The notes below the pieces were generated by a model. It was given only the letters and a program-made list of their open reading frames with translations. It searched no databases and was not told where the DNA came from. Positions 10,748-24,006 of a stretch of 64,000 bases of DNA are shown here, piece after piece. A program made the position numbers and the translations under genes. The DNA is taken from positions 982,501 through 1,046,500 of the forward strand of contig NC_089444.1 of the NCBI RefSeq assembly GCF_026210795.1, written 5' to 3'. Source of the DNA: Rhizophagus irregularis. Its lineage: Eukaryota; Glomeromycota; Glomeromycetes; Glomerales; Glomeraceae. Each line of letters opens with the position of its first letter. Position 1 is the stretch's first letter.

Positions 10748-13120
10748 ATGTGCGGAATTTTAGCGTTGTTATTAGCTGATTCAAATGCTTCAGCCAATTT
10801 AGAATTATTTGAAGGTCTTCAACTTTTACAGCATAGAGGACAGGTAATGAATTTTCTTAACACTTCAGTTATTAATGTTTATTTTCTAATTCATTTTACG
10901 TTTCGTTAAAAGGATGCTGCCGGAATCATTACGTGTGGACAAAAGGGAAGATTTTACCAATGTAAAGGAAATGGAATGGTAAGAGATGTTTTTGATCAAA
11001 AACATCTACAGAATTTAGTTGGAAGTCTTGGAATTGGTCATGGTACGCGTATAGTATTGAAAATATGAAAATGATAGATGAAAGATATAATATCTTGAAT
11101 AATGAATAAAATTGAAATTATGATAATGATCTAATTTTATTTTACTTTAATTAATTGTTTAGTACGATATCCTACGGCTGGAACGTCCTCACATTCTGAA
11201 GCACAACCGTTTTATGTCAACAGTCCATACGGAATAGTATTTGGTCATGTATGTTACGTTATATATATATATATCAAAGAAACGATTTTTTTAAACAAAA
11301 ATCTCATCTAACTTATCTTTCTAACCTTATTAGAATGGAAATTTGATTAATGCACAAGAGTTAGAAGATTTTTTAGATTTCAACACTCATCGTCATATTA
11401 ACACCGATTCTGATTCGGAATTGTTATTAAATATATTCGCTAATAATTTACAAAAAACAAATAAAGTTAGGTATGTTAAATAATAAATAAAGAATCCAAT
11501 TTAAATTAGGTACGTTTACTTAAACTAAATTAATGTACTGATTTTCCTAAATTTTAATATTTAGAATTGACGAAGAAGATATTTTTACAGCTATAAAAGG
11601 AATGTATGAACAGTGTATAGGTGCCTATGCATGTGTAGCTATGGTTGCAGGTTGGTTGGCGAATTTAACTTGCGCTATTTTTTTTCGAAAGTTTAAAAAG
11701 TGCAAAATTAATTAGGTTAATTAACTTGTAAAATTTTAGGATTTGGCATAATTGGATTTAGAGATTCAAATGGGATTAGACCAATATGTTACGGAAAAAG
11801 AGAAAGTACGAAAGGAACTGATTATATGATTGCGTCAGAAAGTGTAGTATTAGATGCATTAGGTTTTACTGAAGTTAGAGATATAAATCCAGGCAAGTAT
11901 ATTTCAAATTTTCCAAAAAGTCAATTTATGATTATATTAACAATCCAGTTTCATTCATTTATTAATTATTTAGGTGAAGCAATAATTATAACGAAAACAA
12001 AAATAACAAGTCGTCGATTAGTTGTATCAAAAAATATTACGCCATGTATATTCGAATATGTTTACTTTGCAAGACCTGATTCCGTAATTGATGGTATATC
12101 AGTATATAGATCAAGATTAGAAATGGGTGAATATTTGGCTGATCAAGTTGTAAAAAAATGTGGGGATAATATGGATATTGATGTTGTGATTCCGGTAAGC
12201 ATTCGGATTTTTTTTAAAAAACTTTTTCTTTTTGGAAACTAAAAATTTAAAAATTTAGGTCCCTGAAACCAGTCGCGTAGCAGCATTACAAGCAGCTCAT
12301 AAATTAAAACTTCCTTATAGAGAAGGATTTATTAAGAATCGTTATATTGGACGTACATTTATAATGCCAGGACAGCATATGAGGAGAATAAATGTCCGAC
12401 GCAAATTAAACGCCATGGCATTAGAATTTTCCGGCAAGAACGTTTTAATAGTTGATGGTATTGTGTTTTTATTAAAAGTTGTTGGAAGTCTTCGTTTGGA
12501 GAAAATATAAATTTTTTTTATAATTTTTTGATTTTATGCATTAGATTCGATTGTTAGGGGGACAACTTCAAAAGAAATTGTTCAGATGGCACGCGATGCT
12601 GGTGCCAAGAAAGTTTATTTCGCGTCTTGCGCTCCTCCTATTAGGTATTGATGATACATATTTTTTTGCGTATAATTATAATATATTAATTGAAATCTTT
12701 TGTAGATATCCTAATGTTTATGGTATTGATATGCCAACACGTCAAGAGCTTGTAGCATATAATCGTAACGAAGATTCGGTTGCTAAAGAAATTGGTGCCG
12801 ATGTTATAATATATCAGGTAAAAAATAATCATGAATAGGATTTACTTGGTTTAGTTTTTTTCTCACACCACTTTTTTCTATATACAATAAAGAAATTAGA
12901 TGATTTATTAGAATCATGTAGAAAATTCAATTCAAATATTAAAACCTTTGATTGTTCGGTATTTAATGGAGAATATGTTACAGGACGTGTTACGTCAAAA
13001 TATTTGGACGACTTAGAGAATGTTAGAAGTGATTTGGCAAAGAATCGTATGAATAATTTACATTCTCCTGAAACTATTGGTTTGCACAATGATTATGGTT
13101 GCAATGGTAAATCTCTTTAA
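10748..13120 (+). CDS. ADE4: Amidophosphoribosyltransferase (glutamine PRPP amidotransferase)
   Basis: First committed enzyme of de novo purine synthesis: PRPP and glutamine give 5-phosphoribosylamine. Eleven exons: 10748-10843, 10913-11042, 11163-11248, 11334-11470, 11565-11650, 11740-11892, 11974-12194, 12259-12457, 12545-12644, 12706-12817 and 12893-13120. They join to 515 residues, close to the 510 of yeast Ade4. MCGILALLL starts the class II glutaminase domain, with Cys2 as nucleophile after Met removal; HRGQDAAG, GIGHVRYPTAG and HNGNL follow. The phosphoribosyltransferase domain has [15 protein letters not shown] and the PRPP loop [13 protein letters not shown] (about residues 365-377), then [13 protein letters not shown]. 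No metal-cluster cysteine set is evident. Intron 6 begins GC rather than GT. All else looks functional. Confidence 0.95.
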
Positions 13121-13479
13121 GGATGTGCGGTTTATTTTAGAGTGTATTAAATGGTTTAGGGAAGAGTTATTAAATTTTATTTGAATTATTTGAATTGTAA
13201 ATAATAGATTTTTTTATTATGGATGAATCGTGGTGAAAAAATTATTGTTTTGTGAGATCAAAATAGCATATATATAACGATAATTTTATTTTAATAAAAA
13301 TCAGTTTTTTTTTTATTATTTTATTAGAATTGTCGCTTGAAATTTTTGAACACTTTGTCTTTATTAATTATGAAATTCTTGTATTCCTTAATTTTACAAT
13401 ATTTACTATATATATATTGGCATAATAATAAAATTATTTAAATTGCAACAATTGCAACAAAACAACAATCTCGTCATAA
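13121..13479. other. ADE4 3' flank
   Basis: AT-rich DNA with candidate AATAAA-like signals (about 13293-13300 and 13425-13432). No gene seen. Confidence 0.4.
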
Positions 13480-14526
13480 TCAACACCTGGAGTGGTTGAC
13501 GAAGTATAAATTTATTGTCTAAACTAAAGTTGCCTGCCGAAAGTATTAATTATGGTATTTTGGATTACAACTTGGGTTGTAACCCTGATTTACAACTACG
13601 GCTTAAAGTTGTAACGTGCCGTATTAAAGTTGTAATACGTAATTATGCTGTAAAGAGTAATTATTAAAGTTGTAAATCGGCAAATTATAATTAAAAATTA
13701 AAATGTAAATCAAAAAAATTTAATTTAAAAAAAATCAGATTTTTCAAAAATGTATTGTAAATGGAAAGCTAAATCCCCATATAGCTCCATATTCAATCAC
13801 CATTAATGTGGGGGAATACATGTGATGCCAAGCAAATCATCTACAACGATTTTCTTCTCCATAACGAAAAGTACTGCAGCATGTGAACGAATGTTTTCAT
13901 CTTTGGGATGGCTATATGGAAATGCCGAACTCAATTAAGAGTGGATAGATTAGAAGGATTGGCAAAGATTTATCGATTTGATCTACAGAACAGTTTATCA
14001 AACTCAAGAAGAAATTTCTCCTAAAATGGTAAAAAATATCAAGATACAGTTTTTAATGAACTTGAGGAAGAAGCATCTCCAGTTGAGCACTTTCATACAG
14101 CTGATGAGTTGAACTTAAACTTGAATATTTCGGATATGTTGATTTCCGATCTTCAATTTTTCACCCTAATGAACTCTTTTTTAATAATAATGAAAGAGAG
14201 GAGTATGGTATATACGCATTTGTACAATTATTTATGAATAAAGTTTTCAATATAGATATTAATATTTAATACTTTTACAAATGAAAATCCTAAGAATTTT
14301 TATTAAAAATGTTCGTGTGATACAAAAAAATTATAAATCAATATTAATAAAACTGTGGTTAAATCTTGTGTATTACACCAATTACATGTATTACACCAAT
14401 TACAACTGGTTGGAAAATTATGGCAAAACGTTACAACTCTACGACATTACATCACAACCTTCCAACTCTGTTACGCAACAAACCGGTCATTTAGATAAAT
14501 CAACGTCACAACTATATTTGATTTAA
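13480..14526 (+). mobile_element. hAT transposon remnant with transposase C-terminal domain
   Basis: Between about 13880 and 14060 the plus strand encodes, with frame changes, TACERMFSSLGW and then RVDRLEGLAKIYRFDLQNSL. This is the C-terminal dimerisation block of hAT transposases (compare S-x-x-x-ERxFSxxGW followed by 'LxKIYRY'). The flanks carry clustered AAAGTTGTAA words on the left (13560-13680) and the inverse TTACAAC/GTTACAAC words on the right (14380-14520), as subterminal repeats of such elements do. Candidate ends TAAAGTTG (near 13527) and its partner near 14513 are only suggestive and no 8-bp duplication was found. The catalytic DDE part is missing. A short open frame at 14281-14526 is only the right subterminal region. 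Confidence 0.65.
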
Positions 14527-15639
14527 ATATTAAAGATTCAAAAGACTATATTTATATCGTTAAAAGCACATACCGCATACAAATCTATAAAATTAAATAT
14601 ATTTTTATTGTTCAAAAACAGATATGATATTATCAATAATTAATATCACTTATATTGAGATAAATATATATATTTTTTAATTACAGTGAAATAATTTAAT
14701 GTGTTATTCTAAGCCTTATAATATTAAAATCAATTAATTTATTGTCTAGATTGTTATTAATTAAAATTTATGGTAAATGGTAAATTCAATTATATTTATA
14801 TTAATTATATTTTAATTGAAACTTAATTCTTTGATCTGTAATATCAAAAAAAAAAAAAAAAAATTCTCAAATGCTGGCTTCCTCTAGTTTTTAAATTTTT
14901 TCCATTGTACTTTATTAATTATCGAAATATCGAGACGTTCCATTCGTTGGATTCATTTATTGACAAATATGAACCTATTCGTGACCCATCTCCTGTAAGG
15001 TTCATGGCGAGGTTATATTCTTCAGTCCTTTTGTTTTTTGAGTTTTTTTACGGATATAATAGACGGAGTTGTTTCCGTTTAGAATATCTGAATACCGTTT
15101 CCTTCATACAATAAAAATAATCATTTTAAGTATCGAATTTTTAATGGATCATTTACTTTTTGATTATAATATTTGATGTTTAATTCCCAATATTCCTTCG
15201 CTTTTATAATCTAAAATTTAATTAAATTAGATAGTATCTAAAATCTTCAATATTGGCAAACTATCGTAAAATCATTAATATAGATCATAATGTGATCATA
15301 AGAAGTAATTGATTGATGAAATTGATGGATTTTTTAATTGATAAATCGATTGTATTTTTGAGCAGAAAACGCGATGATGCCAAATTTTTAAATATTATTA
15401 ATATACTGTAAGTATATACAATAGTATATTTATTAATTACATCATGTCTTTGGAGGCACCAGAAATCATGATTTTTTCTTGTTTATTCTGTCTATTATCA
15501 TCCGCATATAGTTAATGAATAAAAGGCGCTAAGACGCTTAGGAGAGTAGTTTGTAATCATATATAATGCTGCGCATCCGTTAAGATTTCTTTATCACGTG
15601 GATTTCTTTCAAACTTGAAAATATCTACATTTTTTTTTC
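14527..15639. other. AT-rich intergenic DNA
   Basis: No supported gene. A short reading frame at 14905-15114 has no splice support and resembles nothing I know. There is a poly-A tract at about 14848-14863. Confidence 0.4.
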
Positions 15640-15885
15640 GATTAATTTTTAATTTTTTATATTTTTACATTCGAATTTATAAAATTTTTCTTTTCTACTA
15701 AGCTTGATTTTGTGTATACACAATAAAGTAAATGAAAGAAAATCGCTAAGCCAAAGTATACATAATTAATAGCGGAATTATTTCTTTGTTAATGAATTAT
15801 ATATAATAATTCACTTTTGATATTTTTTTTTTCCTATTTAAACTTTTACGTTACATATTCATACAGTACATCCTTGTATTTAGAA
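15640..15885. repeat. Dispersed upstream segment, copy 1 (also at 23540-23880)
   Basis: This 250-bp stretch immediately before the Crinkler start shares ordered blocks with 23540-23880: TTTATAAA before a T-run, TACTAAGC-TGATTTT-GTGTATA, GAAAATCGCTAAGCCAAAGT, then CGGAATTATT, TTGTTAATGAAT and ATATAATAATTCACTTTT, a T-run and TCCTATTT, and finally ACGTTACAT. The second copy lies just upstream of the membrane protein gene at 24007. It may be a duplicated promoter or a solo repeat element inserted twice at 5' ends. Confidence 0.7.
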
Positions 15886-15892
15886 AAGAAAG

Positions 15893-16260
15893 ATGCCTGC
15901 CGTTCATCTCAACTGCTTACTCCGTAGTGATACTGAGAATAATATTTTTGCTGTAGAAATTGATAACAATCTGACTGTTAATAATCTGAAAGATTCGATC
16001 AGAAATGCCCAGCAAGACTTACATCGTCAAGTAAACTTTGATCTATACGAGATCATTTTTTCCAGCCTAATGATTCCATAGTTTCTTCTGTAAATAGTTT
16101 TACAGTTAGTCAAGCCATATTTATGAATCTGCAATAGTAATTTCTATAATTTTCCCATCTTGCGTATCAATACTCTCGTAGAAAGACCTCCTTATCCTCA
16201 AGAAAACGATGAAGAGGTCCTATTCATGTCCTCATATAGATAATTATTTATTCACATTAT
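15893..16260 (+). pseudogene. Crinkler (CRN) effector N-terminal domain, frameshifted fragment
   Basis: ATG at 15893 begins MPAVHLNCLLRSDTENNIF and continues AVEIDNNLTVNNLKDSI, matching the ubiquitin-like N-terminal header of Crinkler proteins, in which a short beta-strand is followed by 'F-x-V-x-I-x-x-x-x-T/S-V-x-x-L-K-x-x-I'. After VNFDLYEIIF the frame is lost; the next expected segment, NDSIVSSVNSFTVSQAIF, appears in another frame at about 16058-16130, then a third piece near 16150-16230 includes VRPPYPQ-like sequence by frame change. No C-terminal effector or ATPase domain follows. In the mycorrhizal lineage such proteins are candidate host- or nucleus-directed effectors; here the gene is broken. 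Start chosen as the first ATG at the domain's edge. Confidence 0.7.
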
Positions 16261-18560
16261 GTAATGCGATGTATTCAGTTGTTTCAGCAATGCTTTTTAT
16301 TTCATAATTTTTATTTTATTTTTATTTTTAACATATAGACGAACTAAGAGGTGATACAGGAAATCTATTTAACAAATTACACTCTTAACCCCAAGGAAAC
16401 CTGAAGAAAACCGGGGAGCTGTCCGTCTTTTATTTTAAAAACTTGAGGCTTGGCCTATTCTATATAATTAATCCGATCAAAAACAAATATAAAAACTTTC
16501 TTTCATAAATTTTCATAAATAATAAAATATCGATTTCTTGTATAAAATCACGTGCAATTACACTCAATAGTGAAAATCACCTGACCTGTCTGTGCGATGT
16601 AAAATTACATTAACGCTTTATTTTTTGTCCAAGTCTGTTATCACTATTTGGTCGCAGATGAAAACCCTTATAAAAATGATTTCGCAGTTGAAATAGAAAG
16701 CAACGAAGCTAATTAGTTTTTTCAAGGAGATCAAGGAGATCTACATCTCTGTAACTATGTCATTCATTTCATTTATTTTACAAAAAAAAAAATAAAAGAG
16801 TTGCAGGTTTCTTTAGTGTTCAAATAAGTTTTTTATTGTTTTATGATATAATCAATGTGAAATACTAAAACCAAATAATTTAGTTTTCGCAATATGAATT
16901 CAGCGCATCAAGGCAAGATCTTTCCAACCACTGCATTTTGATGGTAACACTTTATGGTTATCCTTATAGAGCACGTACCAAAAATTTTGTTTAATCCCCT
17001 CACTTGTTTTGTATGATGATGGAAGTCAATAATCACCTGATCTTTCAATGAAATATTTGCTTTTGCAAGTTCCAACAAATGATCACCCTCGTTTATTAGC
17101 TCAGCATAGTTTATTATTGACATAAAAATCCAGAAACCAGCTGACTCTTCAAATACGGGACCAATATCAGCACTTATTGATACTTCTATTGGGGCTATAA
17201 TAGTGGCAGCACAGTACCACTCCATCTGCTAACTCCTCTTATATAAATATGAATCAGGACCTCTCCCAAGTGATTTTGACAACTTAGATGGACTCATACG
17301 TTCAATGGTTCACAATAAAAAATTTTTAAGAATGTTGAAAAGACATAGGAGTTCTTGAGGTAAATAGACAGTGGCTCAAGATAATTCGCATGATAGGTGC
17401 TGTAAATTGTATTTATTCATCAACTATGGAGAAAATATCTGACTTAATTAGGCTCTTACAAATGAGATTTAAATTATAATCAATGTTAAAAGGGAGAAGT
17501 ATATTGCAAATAAATTCAACCTCTTCATCTTTGGTCTCCAACAAAAAGTTGAGAATAATTGGTTAAGCTAGATATCACAACGTATTCACTACATTTGTAT
17601 TACTATAATTATGAATAGATTGTAAAATGTTAATAGAATTAATTGACATAATCCAGGAGGTCTCGAGGCAATTCTTGCAAGATGGCACTTCTTCTAGTGT
17701 ATGTGTTTGTGTTAAGATCGAATGGGTTCTATGGGTAGATCCTGCCAAAAAATTTCTAGATGGGCTAGCGGGTTGTTCTTGGCACAATTACGAAGATGTG
17801 TGAGATTAAGAATTGCTTTTTGAATAAAATTGGGACTCTAAAGAGATCACTGCCCTAAATCATATGCAACTGAACAAAATTTTTCGTAAGCTGATTAATC
17901 TCTTTCCATTTTAGAAGTAAGTCATTCAAACTGAAAGTATAACAAAATTCTACAGGCGTTATTTTAGGATCAAGTATTGGATAAATTATTTGACAAAAGT
18001 TCCTTCAACATAGCCCATATATAATCTGTACCTCATGTAGCTTTTTGGATTTATTAATTTCAAGTTCATCTGACTTTTTTTATCCATTAAAGAGCTTTCA
18101 TTGTAGTTTGCTTCTTTATCATATATACCTGCAAGACTTATAAAAATACTATTATAATCACTACTGGCAAAATGCGCCTGTAGTACCGTCAAAAGTGCTC
18201 TTTCCCGATGATGAGGGACTTCTCAAAAGGCAAATTTCATTATTTTCCATGAAATCAGCGTTTCTCTTTAGTCTTTCAGGTGACTATCATGACTTTTATT
18301 TTCTGACTCATTAGGATCTTCAATATAAAAGCAAAAAAGTCAATTTTAAAAAAAAACAAGATTACAAGTCAATGCCCAGTATAAATTACATACATGTTGG
18401 TCTCTCTTTTTTTTGGGTTCCACTTTCTTTATCTGATCCCAAATATCCATGTCTTCATTTTCCTAATTGAATAAAAAATAGATGTGAGATAACATGAAAT
18501 TTATGTTCAAGAGGTAAACCATTAGGAAACTTACCAGTGGTAGATTGAGTTATTTAAATT
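16261..18560. other. Degenerate region with minus-strand open stretches of unknown origin
   Basis: The minus strand has several open stretches (17225-16908, 17787-17575, 18192-17986) that look like pieces of one decayed protein-coding sequence, since they share strand and follow each other at plausible spacing, but stops and frame changes separate them and I recognise no domain. The first contains a His-rich DFHHHTKQ segment. No start, intron set or family can be given. Confidence 0.3.
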
Positions 18561-21500
18561 TTAAGAAATCCTTGTATCTTAAAATTATACTCAATATTAT
18601 ATATATTATATAATCATTAAATATTTATTTTATTCTTTAATAATCAATAATAATTATGAATATTATTTTTATATTTTATATTATCATCATAGTTAAAGTA
18701 TATTTGATTGGGAAGTCAAATAGATTTTTGGTAATAATCCTCTATAAATCTATATGTCCCAAAGTCGTCATAGTAAATGTCAAATTATGATATCAAGTGA
18801 ATATTCGTGTGTTGATATTCTATACTACTCAATTTCATTTATCTTGAATGAAATATAATATACCCATTTATATCTTCTAAATTAATTTATAATTATTAAT
18901 AAGTAACATTAATTATATCCATCCATTATTGATGTTTTCATCTAATTTTATCTGTTTTTTTTTTGATAACAGTTATTATATTTTAACCATTAAATCTATT
19001 ATTGTCATAAAATCAAATAAATATTTTGTTATTACTATAGACTTTTACTTTGATAATTTCTTTCCCTACTTTTTTCAAAATCACATCATAATTTTCTCAA
19101 GATTTTGATTATAATTTTTTTAAAGATTATTACTATAAATTATTTTATAAATATTAATAGTCAATAAAAGTTATTTTATTTTTATCTTCTCTCTCGTATC
19201 AAATATTTCGTATCAACGTGTGACCATTCGGTTTGCTTGATTTTTTTTTATAATTAAGATTTTTTTTTGTTTTAAAAAATTAAGATGATAACTACTAGTA
19301 TCCATTAATGTTTAAATATATATATAGCATTTGCTTTAGTTATTTTTTTTTATAATAATTTTATAAATTTAATGTCTAATACTAGTACTAAGTAGTAATA
19401 ACAAATAGTATCCATTAATGCTTTTTTTGCAATGCTAAATATATTAATTACTAGTCTTTGGTATTTTTTTTACCATAATTAATTAATAATATTACTTAAT
19501 AATAATAATTAATTTTATTCAACGAGAAGGAATCAGAATAACAGTTAGGTCATGTTTGAGAAAATCTTAATTATATAATAAAGCTTGACAAAAAAATGTA
19601 ATGCACTAACAAATACTATGATTATAATTCTAAAATTATCATTATAATAAATCATTATAATAAATTGTTTTTTTTTAAAAAAAAAATAATAATATTATGT
19701 TTTGATGGAAAGTAATAATAGATCTACGTCATCCAATTGCAGTATATTGCCATTGTATTTGAGAAAGAACCTTAAGGATGTCGCCATTGTTTCTGAGTAG
19801 AACCTCAAAATAGACTCATATGACGATCGAGTTTTAAAAATTTTAATAAACTACCATTAGTAAATATATTGTAATCTATTAATATTTGTTGTCTTTGATC
19901 TATTGATCTACCAAACACAAATTGTAAGTCTATGCTATAGGTATCAGTAAAGTATAATTAATAAATTTAATCAGTATCGCAACAATTTCTTTTGGAAATT
20001 TTTTGATTATACTATAATGAATTGGTGTTTCCGAGGTATTGTTGTCAATAATAATTGGCTTATATATTCGGTGTATAACCGCTTCCCATCTTGATGTGAA
20101 ACCAGTTGGTTTGTTCTTATTAATTCCAGCCACCTTTCAAAATTTACCACTCCTATTTTTTTGCGGTAAAGAGGTAGGGACCAAAAATCTTGATTGTATT
20201 ATTTGTTTGAAAAAAAAAATTTCAGATTTTTTATGCCCAAGTTCCTCAATGATTATTGTAAAAATATAAAATTTTTTCACAAGCTTTATACCAGTATGTT
20301 ACAAATAAATTTCATATTATAGATCCATTGTATTAATGACAAAATGAGTCTTTTATATGTTTTTTAATAAATTTTAATATATTTTAACACTATCCGTAAA
20401 TTTAATGGAATCTTTTTTTTAAAAAAAAATATTTATCAGTATTTGTCAGCTTTTTGCAAAATCATAGCTATACTTAATACTGTTTTTTTTTTACTTGAAT
20501 AGATTATATTAATAATACTATTAAATTAATTTTCATATAAGTAATTGATAAAACTTTTGTTGAAAGTTTTTTGTATGAATGTTGTATTGTTTGAATACTT
20601 TACTGCTAAACTATGAAAAGATATTACTGCTCAAAGGGTATTATTCCATTATATCATTACTTTCTACAGATTATTCTTCTATGCATTTGAATACTTCGAA
20701 AATTCTTTTGCAAATAATTACTCTCTTATGTCTGATGTTACTGTAATTTCCTTTGGGTAAAATGATCGCTCAATGACTTATTAACTTATTTAAATTAAAT
20801 TTTTTTTAATTTTTTTTATATAAGAGTAAAAAAGATATTTCAATGAGATATAATATTAATAAAAGGACACTATTGATCCCAATATTTACGCTTGCCAATC
20901 TAAACATGCAAATTCTTGTAAAGCATAAGAGAAAAAATGATGTCTAAATTCCGCCCAATAGTGATGTTCACTACTGTTTAAGGCATTATAAAAAAATTTG
21001 TTTAGATATATAATAAACTTTATTATAATTATTTTATTTGCAAATTTAAATTATTTTTAATATAAAAATATAAATCATATTATTATATTTTCAATGAATA
21101 TGGCAAATTGCTTTCAGTCTACTTCTATGGCTACTTCTATGAAGAAACTACTCCTAAGTCTACCTATTCGTCTCCTGTGACTCAGTTACTGTTACTATTC
21201 AGCTTCTGTTAGAACAGAAATATAGAGTATTTTTTGTACTGGTAAGTTTCTTGACCTGAGTTTGAGTTGTATGTATATTTCTGATTTTGAAATAAATTAT
21301 ATTTGTTTTTTATTCATGTATGTATGATATATAAATTTGGTTTATACATAATACTTATAAATCTAACATATAAGTTATAGATTTTTATTATAATATGTTG
21401 TAAGCATAATAATTATTCTAAAATATAATTAAATAATAATAAAGTATTTTAATAATATTTATTAAATTATAATTTATTTGTATCGAAAATTTTAAACTTT

Positions 21501-22659
21501 GAAGTTTATAATTATTAATAATTATTAATTTATATTATCTTCTATTTATATATTTAAGGTCATCATTAATTAATTTTAATTAATTTATTAAATAGAAGAA
21601 TTGCGAATAAACGAATATTAATCTTTTATTAAATAAAAGGGCTGAGACCTGTAGATGAAAAGTGGAGGTATCTACTTTTTCTAATAAAGGTCAATAGCTA
21701 TAATTACTTTCGTCATCTTTTTTTTTTTGTCCTACTACAAGTGTTTGTACATTCCTACAATAGTCTTCATAAATTTGACCAATAAAGTAATTTGTAGTTT
21801 TACAGTTTTTTTTTAATGTATCGTTTTTTAACGTTCTTTTTATTTCTTTTTTATTATATGATATGTAAAATCAGGACGTTGTTAAGTGGACATGTCCATG
21901 ATAATATTAAACTTTTTTAAATTATAAATGAATAAAAAGTGTCCATATGTTTAGCCATATGTCTATTGTGTCTTTTGCAGTAATGCAAATTTTCTATCTA
22001 ATAAGTTATTTTATATAAATTTTATTTATGATGTTAAAAGCATAGTATATATATATATAAGCTTTACTATATATATAAAATATTTGCTTTTTATTAGAAA
22101 GATTTTTTTTTTTTTTAAATAGACAAATCAGATTACTTCATATAAGTCAAAAAAGTCAAAATAAATTAAATTTTCTATAGTTGTTCAAATTTCATATTAT
22201 ATAGAAATTTTGAATAGTCTGTGTTGTTTGTGTTGCTAAATTTTAGCTGATATACCTTTCTCCTTGACTCTGCTTCTTTGAGGATATATATTTTGCCGTT
22301 GTTCTAACAATGGTACAATGGTATAAGCACGTTCCATAAATATATTATATAATAGTGTAATTATAGATAGAAAAAATTGGAATATTACAAATGAATATAT
22401 TTGAATTTTATTTATTTAGATCTAATTTAATATTATAAATAATAGAGTATAAACTTATGTTGATGTATGTTAATCTAGTTAATAAAAATTTAGATAATGT
22501 GCGTGTGTTAGATTTATTGGAATAAAGAAGTATTTAATAATAATATGTCTTCTTGATATTCGTCGTTGCATCGATAAGAGAGACTAGTAATAATTAAAAA
22601 TATATATATTTTTTTTTAATATGTCTATGTAACGAAGCTTCCACTGTCTCCAGGGAGAG
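18561..22659. other. Long AT-rich gene-poor stretch
   Basis: Dominated by A/T runs, TTTTTT-AAAAAA mirror tracts (for example 19671-19686 and 20413-20430) and TA microsatellites (22045-22060). A minus-strand frame at 20133-19930 (67 codons) has no recognisable domain and no clear exon partners. No RNA gene was recognised. The sequence has the character of repeat-derived spacer. Confidence 0.4.
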
Positions 22660-22995
22660 TATTTTTAATATGAAGGTATGGAGATTTTCTTTATTAATAT
22701 TATTATTTTTTTGATCTACTGTATGTTAACAAAACTTCGTTAAATAATAAAATTATTTATTATTATTTTTTGATCTATATATATATGGATAATGACCATC
22801 TTCATAATAATATGGGACTAGAAAATAAAAATAATTTTTTTTTTTAATATATGGAAATTTTATTTTAATAAGAGAAAGTAGAGAAGTTTTCTTTATTAAT
22901 ATTATATTTATAGAATATGAAAAAAAAAACTTCGTAAATAATAAAAATTATTCATTATTATTTTTTTTTGATCTACTGTATGTATATTTTTTTTA
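22660..22995. repeat. Two direct copies of an AT-rich segment
   Basis: Segments at about 22672-22790 and 22878-22990 share, in the same order, TTTTCTTTATTAATATTAT, AACTTCGT(T)AAATAATAA, TTATTATTATTTTTTTGATCTA and (for the first segment's centre) CTACTGTATGT. The unit is about 110-120 bp and the copies are separated by about 90 bp. Confidence 0.6.
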
Positions 22996-23539
22996 TGATT
23001 AATGAATCTAATTTAAAGAATCTAGAAGTTTCTATAGATTAATTATATATATATATTAAATTTTTTCGATCCTATATTCAGTAGAAAAATGAAATGTTTT
23101 AATTTGTTTGTTTGTTATTTTGTAACAATCATTTTTGATCTTTTTTTATTATATATTCAAGATTATTCAAGATTAATTTCTTGATTTAATAATTTGTTGT
23201 ACGAATTTAACAAAGCCACCCTTGAGATTTTCAGGCTTAGAAATTTTTTTTTGAACTAAAAAATCAATTATTTCAACATAGAATTACTGTATTACTAGAA
23301 AAAGAAATTCTTTTCTTTTTTTAAAAAAAAGCATATTTATGTGATGGAGTTTTGTTGTTGTTTTGATTCTTTTTTTTTTTTTTTCCGATCAATTTTTTTT
23401 TTTAAAAAAAAAATTATTTTTATATTTTTTTTTTTTACTTTTTGTTATATATATATATATTTATTTTTGTTATATATTTTTTTTTTAAAAAAAAAAATTA
23501 TTTTTTTTTGAATCTTTTTCCTGATGGAAAACGCGTAAG
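22996..23539. other. Low-complexity AT-rich DNA
   Basis: T-runs followed by A-runs (for example 23380-23420 and 23475-23505) and a TA microsatellite near 23447-23460. No gene seen. Confidence 0.45.
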
Positions 23540-23880
23540 GATCGAATACCGAATTTATAAATTTTTTCTTTTTTTACTTTTTTTTTTTTACTAAGCCTGA
23601 TTTTTGTGTATATACACAGCCATAAGAATAAAATAATAAAAAAAATAAATGAAAAAAAGAAAATCGCTAAGCCAAAGTGGCTTACAAATTAAATAAATTA
23701 ATAACGGAATTATTTTTTTTTCTTTTTTGTTAATGAATATTTATGTTAATGAATATATATATATATAATAATTCACTTTTTTGATATTTTTTTTTTTTCC
23801 TATTTGTCTGTTCACTCTGTTGTTGAAAAAATTATCGTACACTGTGTGCAAACTTTGTACGTTACATTCATACACCCATA
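23540..23880. repeat. Dispersed upstream segment, copy 2 (also at 15640-15885)
   Basis: Same ordered blocks as copy 1, expanded by longer T-runs and a TA repeat. It ends about 130 bp before the start of the membrane protein gene. The shared block GAAAATCGCTAAGCCAAAGT is identical in both. Confidence 0.7.
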
Positions 23881-24006
23881 TATACTTGTATATATATATA
23901 TGTATGTATATACAGATATATATGTATTGTATACACGTTTAAATAAAGAAGATAATATGGTAAAAAAAATACACGTTTAAATAAAGAAGAGAATATTATA
24001 AAAAAA

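Noticed and set aside
14281-14526. 81-codon frame as a gene
   Set aside because: Falls in the right subterminal repeats (TTACACCAATTACA words) of the hAT remnant.
19930-20269. Overlapping frames on both strands
   Set aside because: Short, no recognisable domain and no consistent introns; left as intergenic.
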